DNA of 64,000 bases from Virgibacillus indicus (GCF_002266285.1 NZ_NPMS01000009.1:80635-144634), one strand, 5' to 3'. Positions 1 to 8,423 are shown, counted from the first letter of the stretch. Program-made: numbers and translations. Notes: generated by a model not told the origin, from the sequence alone.

Positions 1-374
1 AGAAATGCATTTTCGTAGTAATTTGCGGGGTCTACCGTATAGTCATAATATGCAATAGCTATACCAACATCACGAACCAGAGTACGATACTTTTGAGACA
101 GTTCTCCAGCAAGTTTCTTCAGTTTAGCCTGCTTAACTGAACTTAGCTTACCATCAAACATAGCGATAAGATCTAAATCTGATTTAGCAGCAATCGCTTC
201 ACCTCTGGCTACGCTGCCGTATAGATAAACACTGTGCAGCTGTTGATGAAACAAATTCTCAAGTCTCTTAATAGATTCTCGAATACAAGGGACATAGGCT
301 TTATCAATTTTATCTATACTGACATCACTTACAATGAATCCATCAGAGTCTAGACCATATCCAGACCTCAGCAT
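1..374 (-). CDS. Nucleotidyltransferase-domain protein (partial)
   Basis: Only the first 124 codons are present; the gene runs off the left edge. The ATG follows a purine-rich GAGAGGGGGG ribosome site. Residues 53-71 contain GSVARG and then SDLDL, the GSxxRG...SDxDL signature of polymerase-beta-like nucleotidyltransferases, with the two metal-binding Asp residues in SDLDL. Family members include aminoglycoside nucleotidyltransferases and MNT-type antitoxins that modify toxins. The substrate cannot be judged because the C-terminal half is missing and no HEPN partner is visible downstream in the window. Confidence 0.75.
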   Translation of the reverse strand, partial: MLRSGYGLDSDGFIVSDVSIDKIDKAYVPCIRESIKRLENLFHQQLHSVYLYGSVARGEAIAAKSDLDLIAMFDGKLSSVKQAKLKKLAGELSQKYRTLVRDVGIAIAYYDYTVDPANYYENAF

Positions 375-550
375 TTCAATCCCCCCTCTCTTCACTAACT
401 TTGTATTTTCCTAATTCTATCTCCTAGATTATTTGGACAAATAAGTTTTTATTGAAGATAAGAACCAGTAACATTCAACTTCTAACTCACTGGATATATA
501 TTTACTTAAACAATCCTGCCGTTTCCCGCCCCTTATTTAATAAGTTCAAC

Positions 551-585
551 AAAAAAAGCACTTCTCCTTCTTTAGGAAAAGCACC
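551..585 (-). terminator. Rho-independent terminator
   Basis: On the minus strand an 11-pair stem (with G-T wobbles) and a 5-base loop is followed by a run of T (551-557 as A on the plus strand). It lies just downstream of the lipoyl-like gene. Confidence 0.6.
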
Positions 586-640
586 GATTAGCTTCACATA
601 ATACATTTGATTGTGGGCCACCATTTGATTAATTCTTTAC

Positions 641-904
641 TTATAAAACTTCCTTTATAAAAAGGAGAACATCGCCACGGACTACTTTGTCACCCACTTT
701 CACAGATACTTTATCGACTATTCCGTTTGTCCCTGTCAGAATTTGCTTTACATTTCCCCGCTCTTCTCGAATCATTACTATCAATTCCTGTTCGAGAACT
801 TTTCCGCCTGTTTCAACCCTGATACATACAACACTTCCTTTTACTGGGCTGGTAATAATTTGGCCATTACCCCAGCGTTTTGGGAATACTTCATACTCCA
901 TCAT
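641..904 (-). CDS. Small lipoyl/biotinyl-like domain protein without the acceptor lysine
   Basis: A protein of about 87 residues that is essentially one biotin/lipoyl-attachment-like barrel. A GxV turn is followed by a strand-rich segment, then TGTNGIVDKV and KVGDKVVRGDVLLFI, matching the APxxGxVxxIxVxxGDxVxxGxxLxxI half of the fold. The hairpin that normally carries the modified Lys (MKM or DK) reads REERGNV, with Arg where the acceptor is expected. AAAGGGG sits directly against the upstream ATG at 913, so I favour the ATG pair at 904/901 with normal spacing. It could be a carrier-like module without a cofactor. No partner enzyme is nearby. Confidence 0.6.
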   Translation of the reverse strand: MMEYEVFPKRWGNGQIITSPVKGSVVCIRVETGGKVLEQELIVMIREERGNVKQILTGTNGIVDKVSVKVGDKVVRGDVLLFIKEVL

Positions 905-1337
905 CAGATTCATCCCCTTTATTTATAAAATATATTCCCATAGATTAGAATATTTTATCAATTATTAGTTTACCAATGTCTTAAAAATGTTAGGACATAT
1001 AAACAAAAAATTATCTGGGTTAATGATTTCAAATTCTCTGGTGGGTTATTTCTGATCGGGTTTCTTCATCTGCATTCGCTGTGTAGAGTATTAGTTCAGT
1101 TTCTTAATATGTTTTTTCGGTAAGATTCAAAATTGTATGCTTTCCAGTAAAATTAACGATTATATTTTTTATGTTAACGATGAATGCTTTTCACTAAATA
1201 GAACGCTATTCATCTCCAGGTTTCTGATAATTCTTTATTTACTGTATATATATAATTATAAATGCTTAAATTAATCGAAACAATACGTATTTTAAATCAA
1301 ATTAATCTGTTTTCGATATGAATGATGGTTAATAGGA
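905..1337. other. AT-rich intergenic stretch
   Basis: No reading frame with a ribosome site, no convincing hairpin and no recognised RNA is visible here. It separates the minus-strand lipoyl-like gene from the decayed LysR gene. Confidence 0.5.
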
Positions 1338-1550
1338 ATAGAACTACATCAATTACGACATTTTATGGAGATGACCGAACGGGAATACGTTTCGGAGGCA
1401 GCAGTCAATTTGCATATGCCCAATCAACAATATGCAGCAGAATTGTCAACCTGGAGAACAAGCTTGGAGTCGATGCCTAATTTTATCAGGGAATTAAGTT
1501 TAAGTTTCTTCACAAACGTTTTGGATATTACTGCTCTTTATATTACATAA
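1338..1550 (+). pseudogene. Decayed LysR-family regulator (N-terminal remnant)
   Basis: The first frame reads LHQLRHFMEMTEREYVSEAA, the opening of a CcpC/CitR-type LysR helix-turn-helix. A one-base loss near 1417 moves the match to another frame (IVNLENKLGVDA), where a TAA replaces a coding triplet and recognisable LysR sequence resumes for about 20 codons. The expected start codon is ATA. The effector domain is absent. A long-dead fragment, not a 61-residue gene. Confidence 0.65.
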
Positions 1551-1634
1551 ACATTACAAATAAAATCTAAACATTTAATTTTACTGAATTTTTGATATAA
1601 TTAGGACATAATTACTATTGTAGGGGGGTGGCAT

Positions 1635-1814
1635 ATGAATTCAGTCATGCTGTATAAAAAAATGTGTCATGAGTTCCAATACAAACTTAATAGAGAGCTT
1701 ACTAACAATGAGCATGATTTCATAAAATGGATTGTGAATAAAAAGGTTGAAGAAGACAGTCAGGAAAATAATCACTCCCCTGTTAGAGCTTTAATTTGCT
1801 CTTCCACTTTTTAG
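1635..1814 (+). CDS. Small hypothetical protein, 59 aa
   Basis: ATG is preceded by TAGGGGGGTGGC, a strong ribosome site, and by a TATAAT-like -10 around 1594. The product is soluble and charged, with a central LTNNEHDFIKWIV segment likely helical, and it ends in a short Ser/Cys tail. I do not recognise the family. The next gene is a Spo0E-like phosphatase with the same orientation, so a sporulation or transition-state role is possible, but this is only neighbourhood inference. Confidence 0.55.
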   Translation: MNSVMLYKKMCHEFQYKLNRELTNNEHDFIKWIVNKKVEEDSQENNHSPVRALICSSTF

Positions 1815-1950
1815 TAATGATAATTTATTCAGCATCCTGGGTACTTATATAAATTGTCTATGTTTATCATGTTTTGTCGAAAGCATTTACATTGAAACCT
1901 TTCTTCTATATATTGAATAGGTATTCAATAAAAGGCGGGGGCATTTAACA

Positions 1951-2118
1951 TTGTATTTAGGAAAAAATTTAAAACATCACATAAGCACAAAGAGACAGGA
2001 AATGATTGATTTAGCATTCAAAAAAGGATTTACAGACAGAGAGACTGTTGAGTGCAGTCAAGAGCTGGACGATCTTTTAAATCTATATAATAAGGTAACA
2101 TCAGAAAAAATCGCATAA
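1951..2118 (+). CDS. Spo0E-like aspartyl-phosphate phosphatase
   Basis: A 55-residue protein starting at TTG after AAAGGCGGGGG. Two helices are predicted, with the SQELDDLLN segment near residue 38 matching the SQxLDxL signature of the Spo0E family. Family members remove phosphate from Spo0A-P and so delay sporulation. The size is typical of short Bacillaceae paralogues (50-60 aa). The ATG-less start probably explains why it is easy to miss. Confidence 0.75.
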   Translation: MYLGKNLKHHISTKRQEMIDLAFKKGFTDRETVECSQELDDLLNLYNKVTSEKIA

Positions 2119-2218
2119 AGATATATCAGATGAAATCGGTTATAACAACACTAGAATAGCTGTCACCTCTGCTGTTACCGTTTCAAGTCAGCCGGGAAAA
2201 ATAGATAACAAACGTAAG

Positions 2219-2244
2219 AAAGGGGCCCCATTTCGGGCCCCTTT
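2219..2244. terminator. Bidirectional terminator
   Basis: A perfect 10-bp stem, AAAGGGGCCC with GGGCCCCTTT, encloses a 6-base loop. It serves the Gln-rich gene on the minus strand and could also stop plus-strand transcripts. Confidence 0.8.
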
Positions 2245-2249
2245 TATGC

Positions 2250-2540
2250 TTATTGAAAATTATTATTCTGCTGTGAAGCTTGCGCTTGTTGTACTTGCTG
2301 AAGTGCTTGTTGTACTTGTTGTTGTGCCTGCTGTAATTGCTGATTTTGTTGAGCATTGCCACCGGCTTGTGCGTTTTGCAATCCTTGCTGAGCCTGTTGC
2401 AATTGCTGCTGTGCTTGTTGTATTTGTTGTGGATTGGCACTAGCCTGGGCTTGTTGCACCGCCTGCTGAGCTGCCTGTGCTTGTTGTAAAGCTTGCTGCA
2501 ACTGTTGGCTTTGCTGTTGGTTCTGATTTTGATTTGCCAT
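2250..2540 (-). CDS. Gln/Ala-rich repeat protein, 96 aa
   Basis: The start is the ATG after GGGAGGGATTTATA; a longer upstream frame lacks a ribosome site. More than half the residues are Gln or Ala, arranged as QQAQQQLQQAQ-type heptad-like units broken by a GG turn near residue 67. Charged residues are almost absent. This suggests a long amphipathic or coiled helical hairpin. Low-complexity Gln-rich small proteins occur among spore and coat proteins of bacilli, but I cannot assign a family. A clean terminator follows, so it is monocistronic. Confidence 0.6.
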   Translation of the reverse strand: MANQNQNQQQSQQLQQALQQAQAAQQAVQQAQASANPQQIQQAQQQLQQAQQGLQNAQAGGNAQQNQQLQQAQQQVQQALQQVQQAQASQQNNNFQ

Positions 2541-2638
2541 TATAAATCCCTCCCGATATTTTTTGAGAATCTCTGTATTTAGAGTTCCAATTATATGGGA
2601 AGTTATGTACAAATTTACAAATAAACTTACACGAAAAT

Positions 2639-2794
2639 TTATTTAAATACCTTGAATGATGAACACGAATAAAATGATAGGGAATTCTTTGACTCCTGCA
2701 TGATTTTTATACTAAGCATCATGTTTAACAATAGGCTCCTTGCGTCGCTATCACTCAAATCTTTAATTGATTTATGTATTTCTTCCATCCCCAC
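2639..2794 (-). CDS. Small hypothetical protein, about 51 aa
   Basis: The frame starts at GTG after GAGGTG with 7-base spacing; an ATG two codons later is an alternative. The N-terminal half (MEEIHKSIKDLSDSDARSLL) looks helical and acidic-basic mixed; the C-terminal tail is Ser/Phe-rich and may be diverged or the product of an old frameshift. No homologue recognised. Coding support is only the ribosome site and codon use. Confidence 0.4.
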   Translation of the reverse strand: MGMEEIHKSIKDLSDSDARSLLLNMMLSIKIMQESKNSLSFYSCSSFKVFK

Positions 2795-2909
2795 GGTTAT
2801 TCACCTCATTATTTATTTCTTTTAAAATCTTTGTTATCTATAAATTTCTCGCTTGATTGAACTTCCTTCTTCCATTAAATAGTGCCAAATAGTCAAAGAA
2901 AAGAAATTC

Positions 2910-3335
2910 TCAATCATCATAAAACTCCATATGTGTTTTCTCTTGCTTATAGTAATCTAGCCTGTCTTGCATGGTACCAGTATGAAATTCGAATTTATGG
3001 CCATCTGGATCTGTAAAATAAATTGATTTCTTGTCTCTTTCATCTCTTGGGCGTCCAGATAGTATATTAACATTTAACTTTTTTAGTCTCTCATACATTT
3101 TATCAAATTCTGTCTCTTCTATTGAAAAAGCTATATGTGTATAGGAGTATTCTATTTCGTTACGAGGAATATCTTTCTCCAAATTTAAGGCAAGCCATAT
3201 TCCGTTTAAATCAAAATAAGCAGTTCTTCTTCCTTTCACTAACAATTTGGCATCAAATACATTTTCGTAAAATTCAACTGAATTCTCCAAATCTGAGACC
3301 GAGAATAAAAAATGATTCAGTCCTTTTATTGACAC
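2910..3335 (-). CDS. fosB: Metallothiol transferase FosB (fosfomycin resistance)
   Basis: A 141-residue vicinal-oxygen-chelate protein. It carries the FosB landmarks: [23 protein letters not shown] N-terminus (here [11 protein letters not shown]), YTHIAFSI with the first metal His region, and [20 protein letters not shown] with the C-terminal metal His and Glu. FosB adds bacillithiol or cysteine to fosfomycin, opening its epoxide. The start is GTG at 3335, since GAGGTG lies 5 bases before it; the longer ATG at 3359 would bury that site. Length matches the family (about 139 aa). Monocistronic. Confidence 0.9.
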   Translation of the reverse strand: MSIKGLNHFLFSVSDLENSVEFYENVFDAKLLVKGRRTAYFDLNGIWLALNLEKDIPRNEIEYSYTHIAFSIEETEFDKMYERLKKLNVNILSGRPRDERDKKSIYFTDPDGHKFEFHTGTMQDRLDYYKQEKTHMEFYDD

Positions 3336-3564
3336 TTTTATCACCTCAAAAAAATACATTCATTCTGTTAACGTAACAGTTGAATAAGGAAATCTATTTC
3401 ATAATATCAATATACTATCATTTAATATACATCGGAAATTAACACAGCCCCAATTTCTTTGTCAGAGATAAGAGACCGTTTACATAATAATGGTAGTATA
3501 GTAAATTAGTAATAGTTTGAAAATGTAAATGATTTAAATTAGTATTTATTTTAGAAATACATAA

Positions 3565-4014
3565 CAGGAGAAATTCTCACTCCCCACCGGCCGATACAGG
3601 CTCTTCGGTGAGATTTCAGGCAATATTTCCATCCACGATAAGGGCGGAAAGCTGATACAACATGAAGTCATTGGCTCACCTGGTGTAATAAGCATTACAG
3701 CTGATATACACGAAACGGATATCATCACAATTGATGGACTTGAAAATGCTGGTGCAGAAGCAATCCAGACTGAGCCCTCGACACAGTTGTCAGCAGGCAT
3801 TTGGAGGGTGGGCTTGGATAATAAACCTGGGAAATACTCCATTAAAGGCAATGGCGGGTTTGGCCATCTTCTAATTCTGGATCGTGACGGAAAATCAAAA
3901 ATATATGAGGTAATCAGTGGTCAATTTGCTTCAACAGAAAGCGAGATCCAGCTTGAGGAAGGACAGACCGTAAAAATTACTGGTATTTCAATGGTTAATT
4001 TTCAGTCTTCCTGA
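3565..4014 (+). pseudogene. 5'-truncated gene with two related beta-rich repeats
   Basis: An open frame of 149 codons begins after a TAA and has no ATG, GTG or TTG for its first 70 codons, so the N-terminus (probably a signal peptide) is lost. The sequence contains two copies of one pattern: GRYRLFGE..GNISIHDKGGKL...EVI and GKYSIKGN..FGHLLILDRDGK...EVI, each followed by an Ile/Thr-rich strand and a DGLENA or TGISMV ending. It resembles the repeated beta modules of secreted Bacillaceae proteins; I cannot name the family. An AGGAG at 3567 is stranded without a start codon. Confidence 0.5.
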
Positions 4015-4075
4015 AAGGTTGATAATTTAGTTTGGACAGGATGGACTTAAGTAGTTATATTTCCTTGATAAAGTG

Positions 4076-4115
4076 AAAGGAAAATCCATTTCGTCTTCAA
4101 AATAGATTTTCCTTT
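4076..4115 (+). terminator. Hairpin terminator
   Basis: AAAGGAAAATC pairs with GATTTTCCTTT around a loop of about 17 bases, just after the truncated repeat gene. Confidence 0.5.
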
Positions 4116-4246
4116 GCTTATTCAATTAAAAACCATATGCTGATGGGCTTTCTCCCTATTTTCTTAAAAAAATCATTTGCCTGGCTTATCAATTCAGTTT
4201 ACTTAAAAAGTCTTGAGTTCCCTTTTATCCATCTTTCGCCTTGTGT

Positions 4247-4417
4247 TCAATCAGCATTTCCCGGACCAAAAAATGATCTGAAAAGCATGTTTTTCTTCAT
4301 TTTTCTATCTGTTACGTATTTAGTTTTAGTAACCATTCTATATTCATTGGCTTCGCTCATCAATTGTTTCATGCGATCGTTTACGATACCTTTATAAATG
4401 TCAAAATGAAAATGCAA
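4247..4417 (-). CDS. Small basic hypothetical protein, 56 aa
   Basis: TTG start at 4417 after AAGGGAGGGATTGGA; the longer ATG frame at 4534 has no ribosome site. The protein begins LHFHFDIYKGIVNDRMKQLM and continues with an Arg/Lys-rich helix, a pattern I have seen in short uncharacterised Bacillaceae proteins that start with an aromatic/His segment and a DRMKQLMxEAxEYRM helix. Function unknown. Confidence 0.5.
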   Translation of the reverse strand: MHFHFDIYKGIVNDRMKQLMSEANEYRMVTKTKYVTDRKMKKNMLFRSFFGPGNAD

Positions 4418-4619
4418 TCCAATCCCTCCCTTAATGTTGTTTAAATTGTTTCTCATACAACCGGGAAGGCTTCTGGTCTTCGGCATTCGACGGACATTTC
4501 CTTTGCAAACCATCTCTGCTTTTGGAATATGCACCTTAGTCTGAATATGGTTTCCTGAACATGCTTGTTCCTCTTACTTTCCTGAGATTTCCTTTTATAC
4601 AAAAATCACCTTTATTTGT

Positions 4620-4735
4620 GAAGTCATAATCATTCAGCCTCCTTTCACCAGAATCTATCGCGACATACCTATTAACGCATGAAACAAACCCTGCAAACAA
4701 GCGAAAGAATAATTATAATTATTTTATACACACTT
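4620..4735 (-). promoter_or_regulatory. Duplicated leader, copy A
   Basis: In the minus direction: a TATAAT-like box, a CTTTCGCTTG/TGCAG segment, a start-codon-stop unit (ATG CGT TAA, 4680-4672), then AAAGGAGGCTGA and a 12-codon frame (MIMTSQIKVIFV). The same order recurs in copy B about 700 bp away. It fills the gap between the CD3324-type gene and the 56-aa gene. It may be a promoter with a regulatory leader; nothing recognised in known RNA families. Confidence 0.45.
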
Positions 4736-4771
4736 TGGGGGAGCTAGATGAATAGTCGTTCAAAATAACAA

Positions 4772-4796
4772 AAGCGTGGTAAAAATCACCACGCTT
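4772..4796 (-). terminator. Terminator of the CD3324-like gene
   Basis: AAGCGTGGT and ACCACGCTT form a perfect 9-bp stem with a 7-base loop and a short T-rich tail on the minus strand. Confidence 0.7.
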
Positions 4797-4844
4797 CATT
4801 ATTTAAAATGGCTTTGGGAAGCCCTTTTGATATTCTGTTTTGGT

Positions 4845-5120
4845 TCATGATATGCTGCGGGTTTTATAGATGATTTTACGAATACTATCGTTAGATAAAT
4901 TATACATCTGCTCTAATTCTTCCAGAGACTTTCCTTCACTGTAAGCTTGAAAAATTGCCTTATTTCTCTGGGCAATTAACGCGCGGGAACCGTTTACCTC
5001 TCCCCATCCCGCTCGTTGATTTCCTTCCTTGGGAATATAAATCAGTTCGCCCTGGATATACTTCTGGATTTCTTTCAGCAATCTAGGGGGAAGAGCCTCT
5101 TTTCCATTTTTGTATTGCAC
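4845..5120 (-). CDS. CD3324 family protein (Mor-like DNA-binding)
   Basis: A 91-residue protein. The N-terminus (YKNGKEALPPRLLKEIQKYI, then QGELIYIPK) and the C-terminal helix-turn-helix (GKSLEELEQMYNLSNDSIRKII) match the CD3324/Mor-activator-like group. It is probably a small DNA-binding regulator; its target is unknown. GTG start at 5120 after AAGGAGGACGTAAATC. The upstream 33-codon ORF overlaps its first 35 bases in another frame, so translation may be coupled. Confidence 0.7.
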   Translation of the reverse strand: MQYKNGKEALPPRLLKEIQKYIQGELIYIPKEGNQRAGWGEVNGSRALIAQRNKAIFQAYSEGKSLEELEQMYNLSNDSIRKIIYKTRSIS

Positions 5121-5184
5121 GATTTACGTCCTCCTTATTAAGGTGTACACGGATAAATTTTTTAAACATATTCACATCGCTCAC
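5083..5184 (-). CDS. Short upstream ORF overlapping the CD3324-like gene
   Basis: GTG at 5184 follows AAAGGAGATGTTGATC. The frame encodes 33 residues (VSDVNMFKKFIRVHLNKEDV and a basic tail) and ends inside the next gene, out of frame with it. The intact ribosome site argues that it is translated. It may be a leader peptide or the remainder of a truncated gene. No homology recognised. Confidence 0.35.
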   Translation of the reverse strand: MSDVNMFKKFIRVHLNKEDVNRAIQKWKRGSSP

Positions 5185-5300
5185 GATCAACATCTCCTTT
5201 CTTTAAAATTTTGATTTTGATCTTTCGTAATTACAGTTTAATTGATTTCTCAGAAAATGGAAAGATGCCAATGTTCTGAAAACCATAGAAATATTAAATG

Positions 5301-5320
5301 GAGCCGCATCATGCGGCCCC
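5301..5320. terminator. GC-rich hairpin
   Basis: GCCGCAT and ATGCGGC form a tight inverted repeat followed on the minus strand by ATTTAATATTT. It ends the copy B leader transcript. Confidence 0.5.
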
Positions 5321-5329
5321 ATACGCTTT

Positions 5330-5475
5330 GATTCCCGCTTATGCGGAAATCACCTCAAATTTTGTGATCAATATAATCAGCCTCCTTTCGCAAGAGTCTG
5401 TCGGCCCGACACCCTTATTAACTCATAGTATTCCCCCACCTGCAAGTGAAAGTTTTATTATAATTAATTTGCTCC
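5330..5475 (-). promoter_or_regulatory. Duplicated leader, copy B
   Basis: Same order as copy A: TATAAT-like box, CTTTCACTTGCAG, a start-codon-stop unit (ATG AGT TAA from 5426), GACTCTTGCGAAAGGAGGCTGA, then a 10-codon frame (TTG start, MITKFEVISA) and a hairpin at 5301-5320. No larger gene follows directly. The repeated design suggests a short regulatory or peptide-coding transcript. Confidence 0.45.
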
Positions 5476-5573
5476 AGGAAGCATGGGAACGTTTCTGATG
5501 CTTTCAGAACAAAGGCGCAGGTCATTCCTGTTACACCAAGTGTTGTGGTTTGTTTCTCTCATGATAATCCCGT

Positions 5574-5885
5574 CTATTTAGAGAACTGTTTTAACACACT
5601 CATTAATTCTTCAATCGTTTCTTTGCCTTCCCCCTGTTTAATCGCATCACTTACACAATGGTTGATATGCCGTTCGGTAACAGCGAAGCCTACATTTTTT
5701 AAAGCAGATTGAATTGCACTGATTTGTACTAAAATCTCGACACAATATCGGTCTTCTTCCACCATTTTCTGTATCCCTCGAACCTGGCCTTCGATCCGTT
5801 TTAGGCGGTTAATTACTTTTTCTTTTTCATCCTTTGTTCTTGGTTTGCTTGGGTGGTCATGTAAGAATTTATCCAAATGAATCAC
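5574..5885 (-). CDS. csoR: Copper-sensing repressor CsoR
   Basis: A 103-residue all-helical DUF156 protein. The Cu(I) site residues are visible: Cys in EEDRYCVEIL, then His and Cys in ERHINHCVSD, in the C-H-C order of true CsoR rather than formaldehyde or sulfide sensors. Apo-CsoR binds GC-rich operators in front of copper efflux genes and lets go when Cu(I) binds. It lies downstream of copB in the same direction, with its own operator at 5906-5928, so the system is self-regulated. Confidence 0.9.
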   Translation of the reverse strand: MIHLDKFLHDHPSKPRTKDEKEKVINRLKRIEGQVRGIQKMVEEDRYCVEILVQISAIQSALKNVGFAVTERHINHCVSDAIKQGEGKETIEELMSVLKQFSK

Positions 5886-5905
5886 TCCCTTTCCTTTTAC
5901 ACATT

Positions 5906-5928
5906 TACTATACCCCCGTATGTATGAA
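5906..5928. promoter_or_regulatory. CsoR operator of csoR
   Basis: TACTATACCCCCGTATGTAT shares the TACCCCCGTATG core with the better palindrome upstream of copB. It lies about 20 bp before the csoR start. Confidence 0.65.
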
Positions 5929-6068
5929 TGCCGATAGTTAACCTTTATATTTTTTAGCGGACATAGTTGTCTAGTGATTATATTAACCTATTAATTGCTC
6001 TTTATCTATGCGTTTTAAAAATTTTCCGGGGGATAATCTAGTTAAAATCAACCCCCTAACCAAAATAT

Positions 6069-8233
6069 TTATGCCTTTAATAACCTTGCATTAATCGCAA
6101 CAATTATTGTACTTAAACTCATTAATACAGCACCTGCTGCAGGACTCAACACAATTCCAACTGGTGCCAGGACACCTGCAGCGAGCGGGATTGCAAATAT
6201 ATTGTATCCTGTTGCCCACCAAAGATTCTGCACCATTTTCCGATACGTTTTTTTAGATAAATCCATCAAGGCTACAACGTCATTCGGGTTACTTTTAACC
6301 AGAACAACATCTGCGGTTTCCATGGCTACGTCAGTTCCTGCACCAATTGCAATACCTAAATCTGCTGTTGCAAGTGCAGGGGCATCATTGACTCCATCTC
6401 CTGTCATCGCGACCTTCCAGCCCTTTTCCTGAATTTTCTTCACTTGATTGGCTTTATCATCTGGTAAAACTTCAGCATATACTTCTTCTATCCCTAATTG
6501 CTTTGCAACCCAATTCGCTACTTTTTGATTGTCACCTGTTAGCATAATGGAATGGATTTCATTTTCCTTCAAGGCTGCAATTGCTTCTTTTGCTGTTTCA
6601 CGAACCATATCTGCAAGTGCAATCATGCCAATCAGCTTGTCTTCAAGCAGGACAAATACAACAGTCTTTCCTTCTTCCGACATTTTATTAAATATGTTTT
6701 GATCATAGGTTAAATTATTGTTATCCACATAGCCCGGACTGACAACATTTACTTTTTCGCCATCTACTTTCCCTTGAATGCCTTTACCCGTGATGGATTC
6801 GAAATCTGTTGCTTTTCCTAATTGAACGCTCTTGTCCTTTGTTGCCTTAACAATGCCTGTTGCAATTGGGTGTTCTGAATTTTGTTCAATGCTAGCTGCC
6901 AGTTTTAGTATATCTTCTTCACGATACCCCTCACTAGGTATAATGTCTGTTACACCAAATTCCCCTTTCGTCAATGTTCCGGTTTTATCAAAAACAACCG
7001 CATTAAGATTACGTGCACCTTCAAAGTTTGCTCGATTACGGATCAACAACCCTTTTTTAGCGGAAATTGCTGTAGAAACTGCTACAACCAGTGGGGCTGC
7101 CAGTCCTAAGGCATGTGGGCAGGTTATTACCATCACTGTTACCATGCGTTCGACTGCCACGTCGAATGAATAGCCGATCAATAACCAAATGAACAGTGTT
7201 GCAAATCCAGCTGTTAAAGCAAGGTAAAACAACCATTTTGCCGCACGATTTGTTAAATCCTGTGTTTTGGATTTTGATTCCTGTGCTTCTTTAACCATTG
7301 TAATAACCTGTGATAAATACGAATCCTCACCAGTTTTTTCTACTTGAATCGTCAGTGACCCTTCTTTGTTAACGGAGCCACCGATTACTTCATCTCCATT
7401 GTTCTTTTCAACTGGAATAGATTCCCCTGTCAGCATTGATTCATCAATTGCTGATTTCCCATCAATGATTGTTCCATCAACAGGAATCTTCTCACCTGGT
7501 TTTACGAGTACCCTATCATTGTGTTTCAGGTCCGACAATGGAACATCTTGAATTTGGTCATTGCCATCCAATCGATGTGCTTCATTTGGCATGAGTTTTA
7601 CAAGCTGCTCAAGTGCATTCGAAGCACCCATAACAGAACGCATTTCGATCCAATGGCCTAATAGCATAATGTCAACAAGTGTTGCTAATTCCCAGAATAA
7701 CTGATGTCCTTCCCATCCAAATACAACAAGCGTACTGTACCCATATGCAATGATGATGGCTAAAGCAATCAGCGTCATCATTCCGGGACTCTTTTCTTTT
7801 AACTCACTGATGCCTCCAGTTATAAATGGCCAGCCGCCATAGAAGAAGACAATTGTTGATAGCGCAAATAAAAGATACATGTCACCCGTAAGCGCCAATC
7901 CACACCGATGAACTCCTGAATCATTGGTGATAAAGCAAGTATCGGAATGGTAATAATTAAAGAAATAAAGAAACGTTTCTTAAAATCACTTACCATGTCA
8001 CCGTGGTCATGATGTCCATGTCCTTCGTGACCGCCATGATGGTGTTCGTGATTCTCATGACTTTCATGATCATGGTCTTCATGTCCGCCATTATCATGAT
8101 GACTTTCTTGAATATGTTTACTGTTATGATTGTGGTTGTGACTTTCATGATCATGGTGATCGTGGTTTTGATGGTCACGATTGTTGTGTTCACTATGATT
8201 ATGCTTTTGTATTTCATTTCTACTTTTTTCCAT
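6069..8233 (-). pseudogene. copB: P1B-type copper ATPase CopB, one frameshift
   Basis: Start ATG at 8233 after GAGGAGTGATATAA. The first ~80 residues are an extreme His/Asp/Glu-rich metal-binding tail, as in CopB. Two frames together cover about 720 residues and carry all P-type landmarks: TGES, the CopB-type CPH ion site (CPHALG), phosphorylation site DKTGT, the SEHP loop and GDGVNDAP. The break is between GVDWRL and GDMYLL near 7885, where family members read a Pro codon; one C seems missing from a CCGGG run. The internal TTG at 7898 would give a protein without the His tail and first membrane helix. CopB exports Cu(I)/Cu(II) or Ag(I). Either a fresh mutation or a base-calling error. Confidence 0.85.
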
Positions 8234-8304
8234 TTATATCACTCCTCTAATGGTTGATTTTATTTTATCCATTTTTCACAAAAGACCTTCATCTAATTCC
8301 ACTG

Positions 8305-8329
8305 TACCATACAATACCCCCGTATGGTA
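8305..8329. promoter_or_regulatory. CsoR operator between copB and ydhK-like gene
   Basis: TACCATAC and GTATGGTA form perfect 8-bp arms around AATACCCCC, matching the known CsoR operator form of B. subtilis. Divergent placement means it could control both copB (minus) and the YdhK lipoprotein (plus). Confidence 0.8.
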
Positions 8330-8423
8330 AATTTAAAACATTACTTTAATAAACTCTTGCTAATTAGTTTTCATATTTTTGGGGTACAGTATTAATGGAA
8401 CAAATGAAGGAAGGAGTATTTAT

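Noticed and set aside
1365..1550. 61-codon plus-strand ORF
   Set aside because: It is one frame of a LysR remnant; the homology continues in another frame after a one-base loss.
7990..8257. Met/Ile/Thr- and Val-rich frames over the His-rich start of copB
   Set aside because: They are other-frame readings of the CAT/GAC-rich codons of the metal-binding tail; the copB frame has the ribosome site and homology.
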